12,955 nucleotides of DNA, from positions 1 through 12,955 of the forward strand of contig PEXM01000060.1 of assembly GCA_002779055.1 (NCBI GenBank). Reading direction: 5' to 3'. Below, piece by piece: positions 1 through 8,078 of the stretch. The position numbers and the translations under genes are program-made. The notes below the pieces were generated by a model that ran no database searches, was not told the origin of the DNA, and saw nothing but the letters and a program-made list of their open reading frames with translations. Numbering within the stretch: the first letter of the stretch is position 1; each line of letters begins with the position of its first letter. Source of the stretch: Elusimicrobia bacterium CG08_land_8_20_14_0_20_44_26 (GTDB lineage Bacteria; CG03).

Positions 1-872
1 TATCGCGTCTTGCGAAAAAAATGAAAATCCGTCCGCGCGTCAGTTTCAGGGTCAATCCCGAAATAAAAGTGTCCACACACACTCGCATCGCAACCGGCAT
101 AAAGAAATCTAAATTCGGAATAACTTGCGGCGAGGCGCCGGAGGCCTATAAACTGGCGAAGAAACTCGGCGCGGTTTCTGCATCAGGAATACATGTTCAT
201 ATCGGCTCGCAGATTATTGACACGAAGCCCTTCGCCGAGGCGCTGAAAAAACTTGTTTCTTTATCGAAGGAACTGAAAAAGGCCGGCATTTTCTTAAAAT
301 ATGTAAATGCCGGAGGAGGTCTGGGAGTAAGATATAACAGGGAATTTCCGGCAACTCTGAGGGAATATTCCCGCGTGATACTGAAACACGCCGCCGGAAT
401 CGCTCCGCATCTCATTTTAGAGCCGGGAAGAATGCTTGTGGCAAACGCCGGAATTCTTCTTACGAGAGTTGTGCTCGTCAAGAATTCGGGCGGGGTGAAA
501 TTCATCGTTGTTGACTGCGGTATGAACGACCTTTTGAGGCCGACTTTGTATGACGCTTTCCACGACATTGTGCCGGTTTGTTTTTCAGATGATAGAAAGG
601 AAGATTTTTATGACATCGTGGGGCCGATTTGCGAATCGGGGGATGTTTTTGCGCGCCGAAGGTCTCTGCGGGAAGTTTTTGCCGGCGAGTGTCTCGCCGT
701 TAAAAGCGCGGGAGCATACGGCTATTCAATGAGTTCAAATTATAACCTGCGTCCGCGTCCGGCGGAGGTGATGGTCGACGGCGGGAAAGACCGTCTTATC
801 AGGAAAAGGGAAAAATTGCAGGATATAATAGGGACGGTTCCTAGGAGGTTCGCAAAAAGGCGACGGAGGTAA
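1..872 (+). CDS. lysA: Diaminopimelate decarboxylase, 3' part (5' end outside window)
   Basis: This PLP enzyme removes CO2 from meso-diaminopimelate to give L-lysine, the last step of the pathway, in the cytoplasm. The frame is already open at base 3 (S-R-L-A-K-K before the first ATG at 21), so that ATG is internal. About 289 residues are visible against the usual 400-420, and the PLP-binding lysine region near residue 60 lies upstream of the window. Visible family motifs are TGIKKSKFGI, HVHIGSQ, GGGLGVRY, the EPGR phosphate/substrate motif, CESGD with its catalytic cysteine, and GAYGYSMSSNYN near the C-terminus. It is followed after 58 bases by dapF, and then by dapA and dapB. Identity is secure. 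The only uncertainty is the missing start. Confidence 0.95.
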   Translation, partial: SRLAKKMKIRPRVSFRVNPEIKVSTHTRIATGIKKSKFGITCGEAPEAYKLAKKLGAVSASGIHVHIGSQIIDTKPFAEALKKLVSLSKELKKAGIFLKYVNAGGGLGVRYNREFPATLREYSRVILKHAAGIAPHLILEPGRMLVANAGILLTRVVLVKNSGGVKFIVVDCGMNDLLRPTLYDAFHDIVPVCFSDDRKEDFYDIVGPICESGDVFARRRSLREVFAGECLAVKSAGAYGYSMSSNYNLRPRPAEVMVDGGKDRLIRKREKLQDIIGTVPRRFAKRRRR

Positions 873-930
873 TTGAATTTTCAAGTTTTCCAAAAATGAG
901 AAGAAAAATTTCAATTAGGAATCATCCCTA

Positions 931-1719
931 ATGAAAATACGATTTACAAAAATGCAGGCGTCAGGCAATGATTTTATTGTTTTAGAAGACGGACCGCATT
1001 TAAGAAGGAAAGAGGTTCTTTCCAAAAAACTGTGCGACAGAAAATTCGGCATAGGCGCCGACGGCGTGCTTTTTTTGAGTCGGAAAAGCGCCATCGCCGA
1101 TTTCAGGTTGACCATTTATAATTCCGACGGCAGCCGTCCGAAGATGTGCGGGAACGGCTCAAGGTGCGCTGCTTTATTTTTCCAAAATAAACTAAAAATC
1201 GGAAATAGAAAATTAAAAATTGAAACCGACGCGGGCGTTATTGGCGCGAAAGTGACAGGAAAAAAAATAAGAATAAAGATGCAGGATGCATCCTCTTTTA
1301 GAAATATAAAACTAAAAGTGCTCGGCAAAAATATGACGGTTCATTATGTTGTGCTCGGAGTGCCTCACGCGGTTCTTTTTGTCAGTAAAACGGAAGATGT
1401 GGACGTTTTTTCTCTCGGCAGAACCATTAGATATCACAGAGAATTTCGCCCCGCGGGAGCCAATGTGGATTTTGTGAGGGTCTTAAACCGCGGAGAAATA
1501 TCAATAAGAACTTATGAGAGGGGAGTGGAAGGCGAAACGCTTTCCTGCGGCACGGGCGCGGTCTCTTCCGTTTTCATAGCGAACAAACTTAATTATACGG
1601 GGAAATCCGTTACGGTAATACCGGCGAGCGGCGAGAAACTCAAAATAGATATTGAAAAAGACGGCAATTATCTTGAAGGTTTTGCAGAGAAGGTTTTTAC
1701 GGGTGTTATTGATTTGTAA
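931..1719 (+). CDS. dapF: Diaminopimelate epimerase
   Basis: It interconverts LL- and meso-diaminopimelate without a cofactor, supplying the meso form for peptidoglycan and for LysA. The 262 residues are close to the family's usual length. The N-terminal GNDF motif is at residues 12-15. The two catalytic cysteines are Cys73, in MCGNGSRC, and Cys206, in SCGTGAV, one in each half of the pseudo-symmetric fold. RTYERGVEGETLSCGTG is the typical second-site context. AGGA lies about 10 bases before the ATG. Because an epimerase is present, the organism makes LL-diaminopimelate (succinylase, acetylase or DapL branch) rather than relying only on the direct dehydrogenase branch. The enzymes of that middle section are not in this window. 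Confidence 0.96.
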   Translation: MKIRFTKMQASGNDFIVLEDGPHLRRKEVLSKKLCDRKFGIGADGVLFLSRKSAIADFRLTIYNSDGSRPKMCGNGSRCAALFFQNKLKIGNRKLKIETDAGVIGAKVTGKKIRIKMQDASSFRNIKLKVLGKNMTVHYVVLGVPHAVLFVSKTEDVDVFSLGRTIRYHREFRPAGANVDFVRVLNRGEISIRTYERGVEGETLSCGTGAVSSVFIANKLNYTGKSVTVIPASGEKLKIDIEKDGNYLEGFAEKVFTGVIDL

Positions 1720-1766
1720 AGGTTAAACCGATTGATAGTTACTTTGATATTTTAGGGGAGGATAGA

Positions 1767-2816
1767 ATGAAATTTTCGGGTGCATGGACGGCGCTTGTGA
1801 CGCCGTTTAAAGAGGATTTGTCAATTGACTGGGCGGGTTTCAAAAAAAATGTGGAGTTTCAGATTAGGGAAGGAATTTCGGGTCTTCTGCCTATGGGGAC
1901 GACCGGCGAGTCGCCGACGCTCGACCATAACGAACACAACGAAGTCAACAGAAAGACATTTGAATATGCCGGAGGCGCGTGCCCGGTAATTGCGGGGTGC
2001 GGTTCAAATTCCACAGCTGAAAGCATAAAAGCAGTGGACTCCGCTTATAAAGCGGGTGTGAGAGCGGCTCTCCTGATTGACTGTTATTATAACGGGCCTT
2101 CTTCATTTGAACTCAGGACGATGCACTACGAAGTGATTGTAAAAAAATTTCCCGACGTCAATTTTATTCCGTACATAATTCCGGGCAGAACCGGCTGCGA
2201 GTTATCTCCATGTGACCTCGCGATTCTGGCGAGAAACTGCCCGAATGTAAACGCCGTCAAGGAAGCCACGGGCAATATAGAGAGGATGGAAATAGAGGGC
2301 GCAATTCTCCCTGATGAATTTTCAATTCTTTCGGGCGACGACGGGTTAACGCTGGAGATGATGATGTCGCCGAGGATAAAAGCAAAAGGCGTAATATCGG
2401 TAATGACAAATGTCGCGCCCGGGGCGATTAGTTCTATGTGTGCTATGCTCATTAAAGGGAAATATGGAGCGGCAGAGGAAATGAGTAAAAAGTTAAAACC
2501 TTTGTTTGATGTAATTACTATAAAGACAACAAGAAAAGTAGAAATAGAAGGCAAGAGTTATACGGTATCCGATAAATTCAGGAATCCGGTGCCGGTTAAA
2601 ACAATGATGAACGCTTTGGGTATGCCTGGCGGCTCCTCGCGTCCTCCCCTCGGGAAGATGACTCCCGCGGGAATTCTGTATCTTCGGTCTGCTCTCTCAA
2701 CCGTTTGGAAGTTAAGTCCCGAAATTCTGAAGCCGATTGCCGAATTTTATAACGTTGACATAAAATCGCGTCTTTCGGACGATGCTGTGTGGGAAGCCCT
2801 CACGGCGAAATTATAA
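1767..2816 (+). CDS. dapA: 4-hydroxy-tetrahydrodipicolinate synthase family protein, extended form
   Basis: It probably condenses pyruvate with aspartate semialdehyde, the first committed step to diaminopimelate. The class I aldolase residues are in place: GTTGE with Thr45/Thr46, Tyr108 in CYYNGPS, Tyr136 in PYIIPGRTG (usually YNVPGRT), Arg141, and the Schiff-base Lys165 in KEATGN, followed by SGDD. Typical DapA is 290-300 residues and this one is 349. The excess is an insertion around residues 250-272 (IKTTRKVEIEGKSYTVSDKF) and a C-terminal extension after about residue 315. AGGGGAGG ends 5 bases before the ATG, a strong ribosome site. Its place between dapF and dapB supports the DapA role. 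Because the N-acetylneuraminate lyase/DHDPS superfamily is broad, another aldolase activity cannot be excluded. Confidence 0.88.
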   Translation: MKFSGAWTALVTPFKEDLSIDWAGFKKNVEFQIREGISGLLPMGTTGESPTLDHNEHNEVNRKTFEYAGGACPVIAGCGSNSTAESIKAVDSAYKAGVRAALLIDCYYNGPSSFELRTMHYEVIVKKFPDVNFIPYIIPGRTGCELSPCDLAILARNCPNVNAVKEATGNIERMEIEGAILPDEFSILSGDDGLTLEMMMSPRIKAKGVISVMTNVAPGAISSMCAMLIKGKYGAAEEMSKKLKPLFDVITIKTTRKVEIEGKSYTVSDKFRNPVPVKTMMNALGMPGGSSRPPLGKMTPAGILYLRSALSTVWKLSPEILKPIAEFYNVDIKSRLSDDAVWEALTAKL

Positions 2817-2846
2817 AAAAATGGGTGGGGTTTAAGGGAGGCGAAA

Positions 2847-3602
2847 GTGATAAAAGTTTGTGTTGCCGGCTGCGGCGGACGTATGGGAAAAGCAATTATA
2901 GAATATATTAAAACCGGCGGCGAAGCCGTTATAGCAGGGCTTCTTGAAAGCGCTTCATCTTCTCTTCTCGGCACGAGGGTGGAAGGAGTTGAGATAACTT
3001 CCGAAATTGAAAAGGCCGTGAAAAAAAGCGACATCATTATTGATTTTACGACTCCCGCCGCCACTTTGAGTCACATTGCCGCAATCGCAATGCCGGCTGT
3101 CATAGGCACGACGGGTTTTTCGGATGAGGATAAAAAAAAGATTCAGAAATATTCCGTTAAAAATCCCGTTGTTTTTTCACCGAATATGAGCCGCGGAGTA
3201 AATGTTTTGTTCTGCCTTGTGAAGAAAGCCACCTCAGGCCTTCCGGAATATGATATTGAAATTGTTGAGGCGCATCACAATAAAAAGAAAGATTCTCCGT
3301 CGGGAACAGCGAAACGGATAACCTCCGTGATAAATGAAATCAGGCAATTGAGTCCCGTTTACGGGAGAGTCGGAAATGTCGGAGCCAGAAAAAAGGATGA
3401 ACTTGGAATCCACGCAGTGAGGGCGGGGGATATTGTCGGCGAACACAATGTTATTTTTGCCGGCGCCGGGGAATGTTTAGAGATTTCACACCGTGCTTAT
3501 TCGCGCGATTGCTTTGCCGCCGGAGCCGTGGAGGCAGCAAAGTGGCTTGTTGGAAAACCCGCCGGTCTTTACGGTATGAACGATGTGCTCGGAATTGATT
3601 GA
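2847..3602 (+). CDS. dapB: 4-hydroxy-tetrahydrodipicolinate reductase
   Basis: It reduces the DapA product with NAD(P)H to tetrahydrodipicolinate. The start is GTG: AAGGGAGG ends 5 bases upstream and the protein then opens with the expected dinucleotide-binding strand and GCGGRMG loop (residues 8-14). Further motifs are IDFTTPAA, GTTGF, NMSRGVNVLF and the catalytic EAHHNKKKDSPSGTA, where His143 and Lys147 correspond to the proton donor and substrate-binding lysine of the family. The C-terminal GDIVGEH and ISHRAYSRDCFAAGAV segments are standard. The length of 251 residues is typical. It is the last gene of the lysA-dapF-dapA-dapB run, 30 bases after dapA, and a nested inverted repeat follows immediately. 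Confidence 0.96.
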   Translation: MIKVCVAGCGGRMGKAIIEYIKTGGEAVIAGLLESASSSLLGTRVEGVEITSEIEKAVKKSDIIIDFTTPAATLSHIAAIAMPAVIGTTGFSDEDKKKIQKYSVKNPVVFSPNMSRGVNVLFCLVKKATSGLPEYDIEIVEAHHNKKKDSPSGTAKRITSVINEIRQLSPVYGRVGNVGARKKDELGIHAVRAGDIVGEHNVIFAGAGECLEISHRAYSRDCFAAGAVEAAKWLVGKPAGLYGMNDVLGID

Positions 3603-3605
3603 GTT

Positions 3606-3696
3606 TGCATTATTCATAATGTAGTGCGACCTTTTAAGGTTGCTAACATCGGTGAGGATAAATCCTCGCACTACTTTTAAAAAGATGAATAATGCA
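3606..3696. repeat. Nested inverted-repeat element between dapB and the ankyrin gene
   Basis: The outer arms are a perfect 12-base inverted pair: TGCATTATTCAT at 3606-3617 and ATGAATAATGCA at 3685-3696. Inside them is a second perfect 9-base pair, GTAGTGCGA (3621-3629) with TCGCACTAC (3666-3674). Between these lie two small hairpins, ACCTTTTAAGGT (3629-3640) and GAGGATAAATCCTC (3654-3667). The whole can fold as a cloverleaf or cruciform with two side loops. It is short, non-coding and sits between genes. That suits a REP- or MITE-like mobile element or a 3'-end stabilising or terminating structure. No uridine run follows directly, so it is not a classical intrinsic terminator. Confidence 0.75.
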
Positions 3697-3720
3697 GGTT
3701 AATATTTTTCTGGAGGACAA

Positions 3721-5004
3721 ATGAAAGAAAATAATTTTGGCGTAAAAAGTCGGGAAAGAAATCGCAAACTTTCGTCGGTGGAGAGCCGACTCTTGTATCT
3801 GGCGGTTTTTTTATTTTACGGTTGCGCGGGCGTGCCTCTCCAAAGGGACTTAATTTACAAAAATGATCTGGAAAATATAAAAAAAGCCATCGCATCGGGC
3901 GCGAATGTCAATGCGAAATATCCCGGAGGTGTAACGCCTCTTATGGAGGCGTCCTTCCGAAATTACGCAGATGTCTGTAAACTTCTCATAAATAGCGGCG
4001 CCGATGTCAACGCATCCGACTCCGACGGTTTCACGGCTCTTATGGCGGCGTGTTCAAACAATGCGCGCGATGCGGCAAAAATACTTATTTCAAACGGCTC
4101 CAAAGTAGAGAGCGCCGATTCTCTGACGGGCAAAACCCCTCTTTTTATTGCCGTTTTTAAAAACTTTACCGGAGTAGCCGAACTCCTTATGGAAAATGCA
4201 GCGTCCGTAAACGCAACTTGCGACGGCGGAGTCACTCCTCTTATGAGCGCCTGCTATGCCGATGCGGTGGAGGCGGCAGAAGTTCTTCTGAGAAACGGCG
4301 CCGACATAAACGTAAAGGATGATATGGGAGATACGGCGCTTGTTTATGCGGTTTTAGGAAATGCCTTAAAAACAGCGGAAATGCTTATAAAAAGCGGCGC
4401 TGATATAAACGGCGTTTACGGCGGAGGCAAAACCTGTTTGTGTGTTGCCGCCTCAAAAAACCTCGTAAATATGACTAAATTTCTTGTTGATAACGGCGCG
4501 GATATAGCGAAAATAAACAAAGACGGTCTTTCCGCTCTCGGCGCTGCTGTAAAATTCGGTTCGCCGGATACCGCCGAGTATCTTTTAAGCAGAGGTCAAA
4601 GCGCCGACGCCAAATTCAACGGTCTCTCGCTTCTTATGATGGCGGTTAATAATAATGACAGCCGAATGATTAAACTTCTGATAGAAAATATGGCGGATGT
4701 TAATGTCGTCGATTCGGGCGGTGCGGGGGCGCTTGTATACGCCATAAATGCGGGAAATATAGAAACCGTCAAAACGCTCATCAATTTAGGAGCGGATATA
4801 AATTCCGCTGCCGCAAACGGTTGGACTCCTCTGATGACGGCGGTGGCGGCTAATTTTTACGAAGCCGTCAGAGTTCTTTTAGAAAGCGGAGCCGAACTTA
4901 ATGCAAAAAACAATGAAGGGTTACCTGCTCTGGCTCTCGCAAAATTTAAAAGAAACGATAAAGTTATTTTTCTGCTCAAAACCGCAGGCGCGCGGGAATA
5001 TTAA
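3721..5004 (+). CDS. Ankyrin-repeat protein with possible lipoprotein signal
   Basis: After a basic N-terminus, a hydrophobic stretch (about residues 24-34) ends in FYGC with Cys35. This resembles a weak lipobox, since the -3 residue is Phe rather than Leu, so export and lipidation are plausible but not proven. From about residue 41 to the end the protein is about twelve 33-residue ankyrin repeats. Recognisable units carry TPLM/TALM, a helix pair, then the SGADVNA/NGADINV turn and a G before the next unit. The first and last are degenerate caps. Ankyrin solenoids bind other proteins; the partner is unknown. GGAGG sits 4 bases before the ATG. It is probably its own transcript after the inverted repeat, and the two adjacent housekeeping genes offer no functional hint. 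Confidence 0.9.
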   Translation: MKENNFGVKSRERNRKLSSVESRLLYLAVFLFYGCAGVPLQRDLIYKNDLENIKKAIASGANVNAKYPGGVTPLMEASFRNYADVCKLLINSGADVNASDSDGFTALMAACSNNARDAAKILISNGSKVESADSLTGKTPLFIAVFKNFTGVAELLMENAASVNATCDGGVTPLMSACYADAVEAAEVLLRNGADINVKDDMGDTALVYAVLGNALKTAEMLIKSGADINGVYGGGKTCLCVAASKNLVNMTKFLVDNGADIAKINKDGLSALGAAVKFGSPDTAEYLLSRGQSADAKFNGLSLLMMAVNNNDSRMIKLLIENMADVNVVDSGGAGALVYAINAGNIETVKTLINLGADINSAAANGWTPLMTAVAANFYEAVRVLLESGAELNAKNNEGLPALALAKFKRNDKVIFLLKTAGAREY

Positions 5005-5032
5005 TATAGCGGGAACACCCCCTCTCAATCTC

Positions 5033-5050
5033 CTTCGCCTACGGCGGAAG
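5033..5050 (+). repeat. Small hairpin between the ankyrin gene and mfd
   Basis: CTTCGCC, TAC, GGCGGAAG forms a 7-base stem with one bulged base and a 3-base loop. It lies in the 64-base gap before mfd. No T-run follows it, so it is a weak terminator at best. It could be a decayed REP-like unit. Confidence 0.35.
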
Positions 5051-5068
5051 AAGCGAAATAGTTCCTAA

Positions 5069-7936
5069 ATGTCCTCACCCATTTTTATAAGAGATTCATC
5101 TTCCGCCGCGAGGGCTCGCATATTAATCGGTCTTTTTGAAAATAATAAAAGAATCCTCGCCGTTTTTGAAGACAAAGGGCAGTCTCGCGAAGTTTTAAAT
5201 GATATTTCCTCTTTCGGCTTTAATGAAGTCGTGCTTTTTTCAGGAGAACCTCAGGATATTGCGGGCGCTCTTTTTTTTCTGCGGTCGGGGAATGACGGAA
5301 TCATAATTACGGATGCGGATTCTTTAGATGTGAGCGTTCCGCATCCGGAAGAGTTTTCACAAAACATAGTTTTCAAAAAGGGTCTTGCTCTCTCGCCCGG
5401 GCAGATACCTTTAATGCTTGAAAAAGAAGGGTTTAAGCGTGAAAATTTCGTTTACGAGAGAGGGTTTTATGCGCTTCGGGGTTCGGTCCTTGACATCTGG
5501 GATTTTGCCTCCGAGGCTCCTGTAAGAATAAGATTCGGCGTCGCCGATATAGAAGAAATCAATTATATTGACGTTTCAACCCAGATGAGTGTTCGTCCCG
5601 TCTTGATGTGCGAAATTTACGGGAAGCCCGTCGGAGACGGAAGGCTTCTTGATTTTCTGAACGCCGATTTTGTTTTTCTGCACCCCGACTCCGTCGAAAT
5701 TAAAAGCGCTCTCGGCGCGGAGTATATTTTAACACCTTCCTGCTCCGGTGGAGATACAGGTTTCCGGCGGGCGCCGGTGTATAACGGTAAAATAGAATAT
5801 TTTTTGGATGACCTGAAAAATTATGAAGAAAACGGTTTTTCAATAACGCTTTTCTGGGCGAGCGAAGAATCCCGCGATTATCTTTCCGGCATTATAGAAT
5901 CAAAAACAAACCTGCGGGTTTCTTATAGAAAAGCGCGCATCTCCGGAGGCGTTATTTCACAGCGCGAAAAAATTGCCTTTTTAAAAAGCGAGGAAATTCT
6001 CGGTTTCGGAGATAAGACGGATGAGGAAACATCCGCCCCTCAAAAAAAATATCCTCGCGGAGGTCTCGTATACAGAAAAGGGGATATCATCGTGCATGAA
6101 GAATACGGCATTGCTTCTTTCGTTAAACTTTCCAGATTTTCCATCAGGGGCAAAGACATTGATTATATTACGCTCAAATATTTTGACGGCGTGGCGCACA
6201 TCCCGCTGGAGGAATTCTCAAAACTTCACAGATACCGCGCCCCGCACGGCATTAAACCCGTACTCTCAAGGTTAGCGACGAGGGATTTTTCCCAAAAAAA
6301 GAAAAAAGTGTATGACAAAGTTTTCAAAATGGCTAAACACCTTTTGGAAACCGCATCGCACAGAAAGCTCGTCAGGGGAATTTCTCACAAGGCGTCTGAG
6401 GCCGAAAGAGAGTTTGCGGGGCAGTTCCCGTATGAGGAAACGAAAGACCAGAGAGAGGCGATAAAAAGAGTCCTTTCCGATATGGAGGAACCCGTTCCGA
6501 TGGAGCATCTTCTCTGTGGAGATGTCGGCTACGGTAAAACCGAAGTCGCTATGAGAGCGGCGTTCAGGGCTTGCTGGGGAGGTTATCAGGTCGCATATGT
6601 GGTTCCGACGACGGTTCTCGCCCAGCAGCAGTTCTATGTTTTTAAGGACAGGTTCAAGAATTTTCCGATTGCCATTGAAATGCTTTCGCGTTTCAGTGCC
6701 GGAGGAAAGAAAGATATTATAAGAAATGTTAAAAACGGCAAAACGGACATTGTCGTCGCCACTCATTCTGTTTTTGCGGATGCGGTGAATTTTGCGAGGT
6801 TGGGTTTGCTCATAATTGACGAGGAACACCGTTTCGGCGTCGGGCAGAAGGAACTGCTTAAGGAAAGATATCCCTCCACCGATATTCTTATGATGTCCGC
6901 CACACCCATACCGAGAACTCTTTCAATGGCGCTTTCCCGTATAATGTCTTTTTCCATTATTGAAACGCCGCCTCCCGGAAGAATAAGCGTTGACACGTTC
7001 GTGGGTCTGTTTGACGAAAAATTATTAAAGTCAGCCGTCCGCCGCGAATTAGTCCGCGGCGGCCAGATATTTTACGTTTATAACAGGATAACCGCGATTA
7101 ACACAATTTTAGAGGATTTTAAAAAATTGTTTCCGGAAGTCAGAATAGCCGTTGCTCATGCGAGAATGAGTTCCGAAAAACTCTCTAAAATTATGAGAGA
7201 ATTTGCCAACGGCAAATACGATGTCCTGCTTTCCACGATTATTATTCAATCAGGTCTGGATATTCCGCGTGTAAACACGCTCATAATCAGAAAGACGCAG
7301 CTGCTCGGTCTTGCCCAGATGTACCAGTTGAGAGGGAGAATCGGGCGGGGTATGAAAAAGGCATTCTGTTATTTTTTTTATGACAGAGACATAACACAAA
7401 CGGCGCGCAAAAGATTTGAGTTCCTGCAGGAATTTGAAGATCTTTCCTCCGGTTTCCGTCTTGCCATGAGGGATATGGAACTGAGGGGCTCGGGGAATAT
7501 TTTCGGATTCCAGCAGCACGGTTATATAAAAGATGTGGGCACGGAACTTTATTTTAAATTGCTTGAAAGGGCCGTCTTTAATTTAAAGGGATATAAACCG
7601 AAAGTTCCCTGCGAAATTAAATTTTTGTCAGGCGGAAGATTTTTCCCGTCGGAATATATCTCTGACAGCGACGAGAGGTTCCGGCTTCTTATAAGACTTT
7701 CCAGAGTGAACAGCATTGAGGGTCTTGAGGAATTTAGGAATGAGATCGTTGACCGTTTCGGCGAATATCCCGAGGCGGTTGGCAATCTCTTTGATTCTGT
7801 TAAATTAAAAGTTATGGCGGACAAATGCGGCTTTTCAAAAATAGAAGAAACTCATAATGGATTTATCATAGAAAGCGATACAGAAACGAGAGAATACAAA
7901 GGAAATTTAAAGAGTTTGATAACAGATATTACTTAA
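5069..7936 (+). CDS. mfd: Transcription-repair coupling factor Mfd, compact form
   Basis: Mfd is a superfamily 2 translocase that pushes stalled RNA polymerase off DNA and recruits UvrA to lesions. At 955 residues it is shorter than the E. coli protein (1148). The UvrB-like N-terminal module is present (RGSVLDIWDF near residue 145), and the reduction appears to fall in the N-terminal half. The RNA-polymerase-interacting domain follows (GDIIVHEEYGIASF and DYITLKYFDGVAHIPLEEF, about residues 338-390). Then come the motor motifs: Walker A GDVGYGKT (484-491), DEEH (584-587), MSATPIPRTL, and QLRGRIGRG. The C-terminal regulatory domain is also recognisable (about 850-940, ERFRLLIRLSRV, FGEYP). The ATG follows an in-frame TAA directly, so no longer start is possible. 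No clear ribosome site precedes it. Confidence 0.96.
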   Translation: MSSPIFIRDSSSAARARILIGLFENNKRILAVFEDKGQSREVLNDISSFGFNEVVLFSGEPQDIAGALFFLRSGNDGIIITDADSLDVSVPHPEEFSQNIVFKKGLALSPGQIPLMLEKEGFKRENFVYERGFYALRGSVLDIWDFASEAPVRIRFGVADIEEINYIDVSTQMSVRPVLMCEIYGKPVGDGRLLDFLNADFVFLHPDSVEIKSALGAEYILTPSCSGGDTGFRRAPVYNGKIEYFLDDLKNYEENGFSITLFWASEESRDYLSGIIESKTNLRVSYRKARISGGVISQREKIAFLKSEEILGFGDKTDEETSAPQKKYPRGGLVYRKGDIIVHEEYGIASFVKLSRFSIRGKDIDYITLKYFDGVAHIPLEEFSKLHRYRAPHGIKPVLSRLATRDFSQKKKKVYDKVFKMAKHLLETASHRKLVRGISHKASEAEREFAGQFPYEETKDQREAIKRVLSDMEEPVPMEHLLCGDVGYGKTEVAMRAAFRACWGGYQVAYVVPTTVLAQQQFYVFKDRFKNFPIAIEMLSRFSAGGKKDIIRNVKNGKTDIVVATHSVFADAVNFARLGLLIIDEEHRFGVGQKELLKERYPSTDILMMSATPIPRTLSMALSRIMSFSIIETPPPGRISVDTFVGLFDEKLLKSAVRRELVRGGQIFYVYNRITAINTILEDFKKLFPEVRIAVAHARMSSEKLSKIMREFANGKYDVLLSTIIIQSGLDIPRVNTLIIRKTQLLGLAQMYQLRGRIGRGMKKAFCYFFYDRDITQTARKRFEFLQEFEDLSSGFRLAMRDMELRGSGNIFGFQQHGYIKDVGTELYFKLLERAVFNLKGYKPKVPCEIKFLSGGRFFPSEYISDSDERFRLLIRLSRVNSIEGLEEFRNEIVDRFGEYPEAVGNLFDSVKLKVMADKCGFSKIEETHNGFIIESDTETREYKGNLKSLITDIT

Positions 7937-7967
7937 TGATAAAATAATGGACGGGATAATAGTAGAA

Positions 7968-7987
7968 GACAAAATATGACAAAATAT
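7968..7987 (+). repeat. Adjacent 10-base direct repeat upstream of the HTH gene promoter
   Basis: GACAAAATAT occurs twice head to tail, 55 bases before the -35 box of the HTH gene. This AT-rich 106-base gap after mfd holds no gene. A regulator-binding site is possible, since excisionase-like proteins often bind direct repeats, but this is inference from position only. Confidence 0.3.
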
Positions 7988-8042
7988 AGTGTTTGCCAAT
8001 AGACAATAAAAGAAAAGAACAGTTAACAATAGAAATTACCCC

Positions 8043-8071
8043 TTGACAACAAATGACAGTAGATGTAAAAT
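8043..8071 (+). promoter_or_regulatory. Sigma70-type promoter for the HTH gene and micro-gene array
   Basis: The -35 box TTGACA (8043-8048) is a perfect match, the spacer is 17 bases, and the -10 box TAAAAT (8066-8071) differs at one position. Transcription should begin near 8078, almost on the ATG at 8079. The TTG at 8043, which opens the longest possible reading frame, is part of the -35 box and so is not the start codon. Confidence 0.75.
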
Positions 8072-8078
8072 ACCCAAA

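Noticed and set aside
21..23. ATG 21 as start of lysA
   Set aside because: The frame is open upstream to the window edge and the PLP-lysine region is missing, so the true start is outside.
1..3602. Lysine riboswitch for the dap genes
   Set aside because: No leader region is in the window, and the gaps between these genes (30-58 bases) are too short for an L-box.
3606..3696. tRNA-like cloverleaf
   Set aside because: The arms do not match tRNA dimensions, and there is no T-loop consensus or CCA end.
6272..6829. 185-residue minus-strand frame inside mfd
   Set aside because: It lies opposite the conserved helicase motor of Mfd and resembles no family. It is a coding shadow.
8043..8045. TTG as start of the HTH protein
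   Set aside because: It is part of the TTGACA -35 box, so transcripts from that promoter do not contain it.
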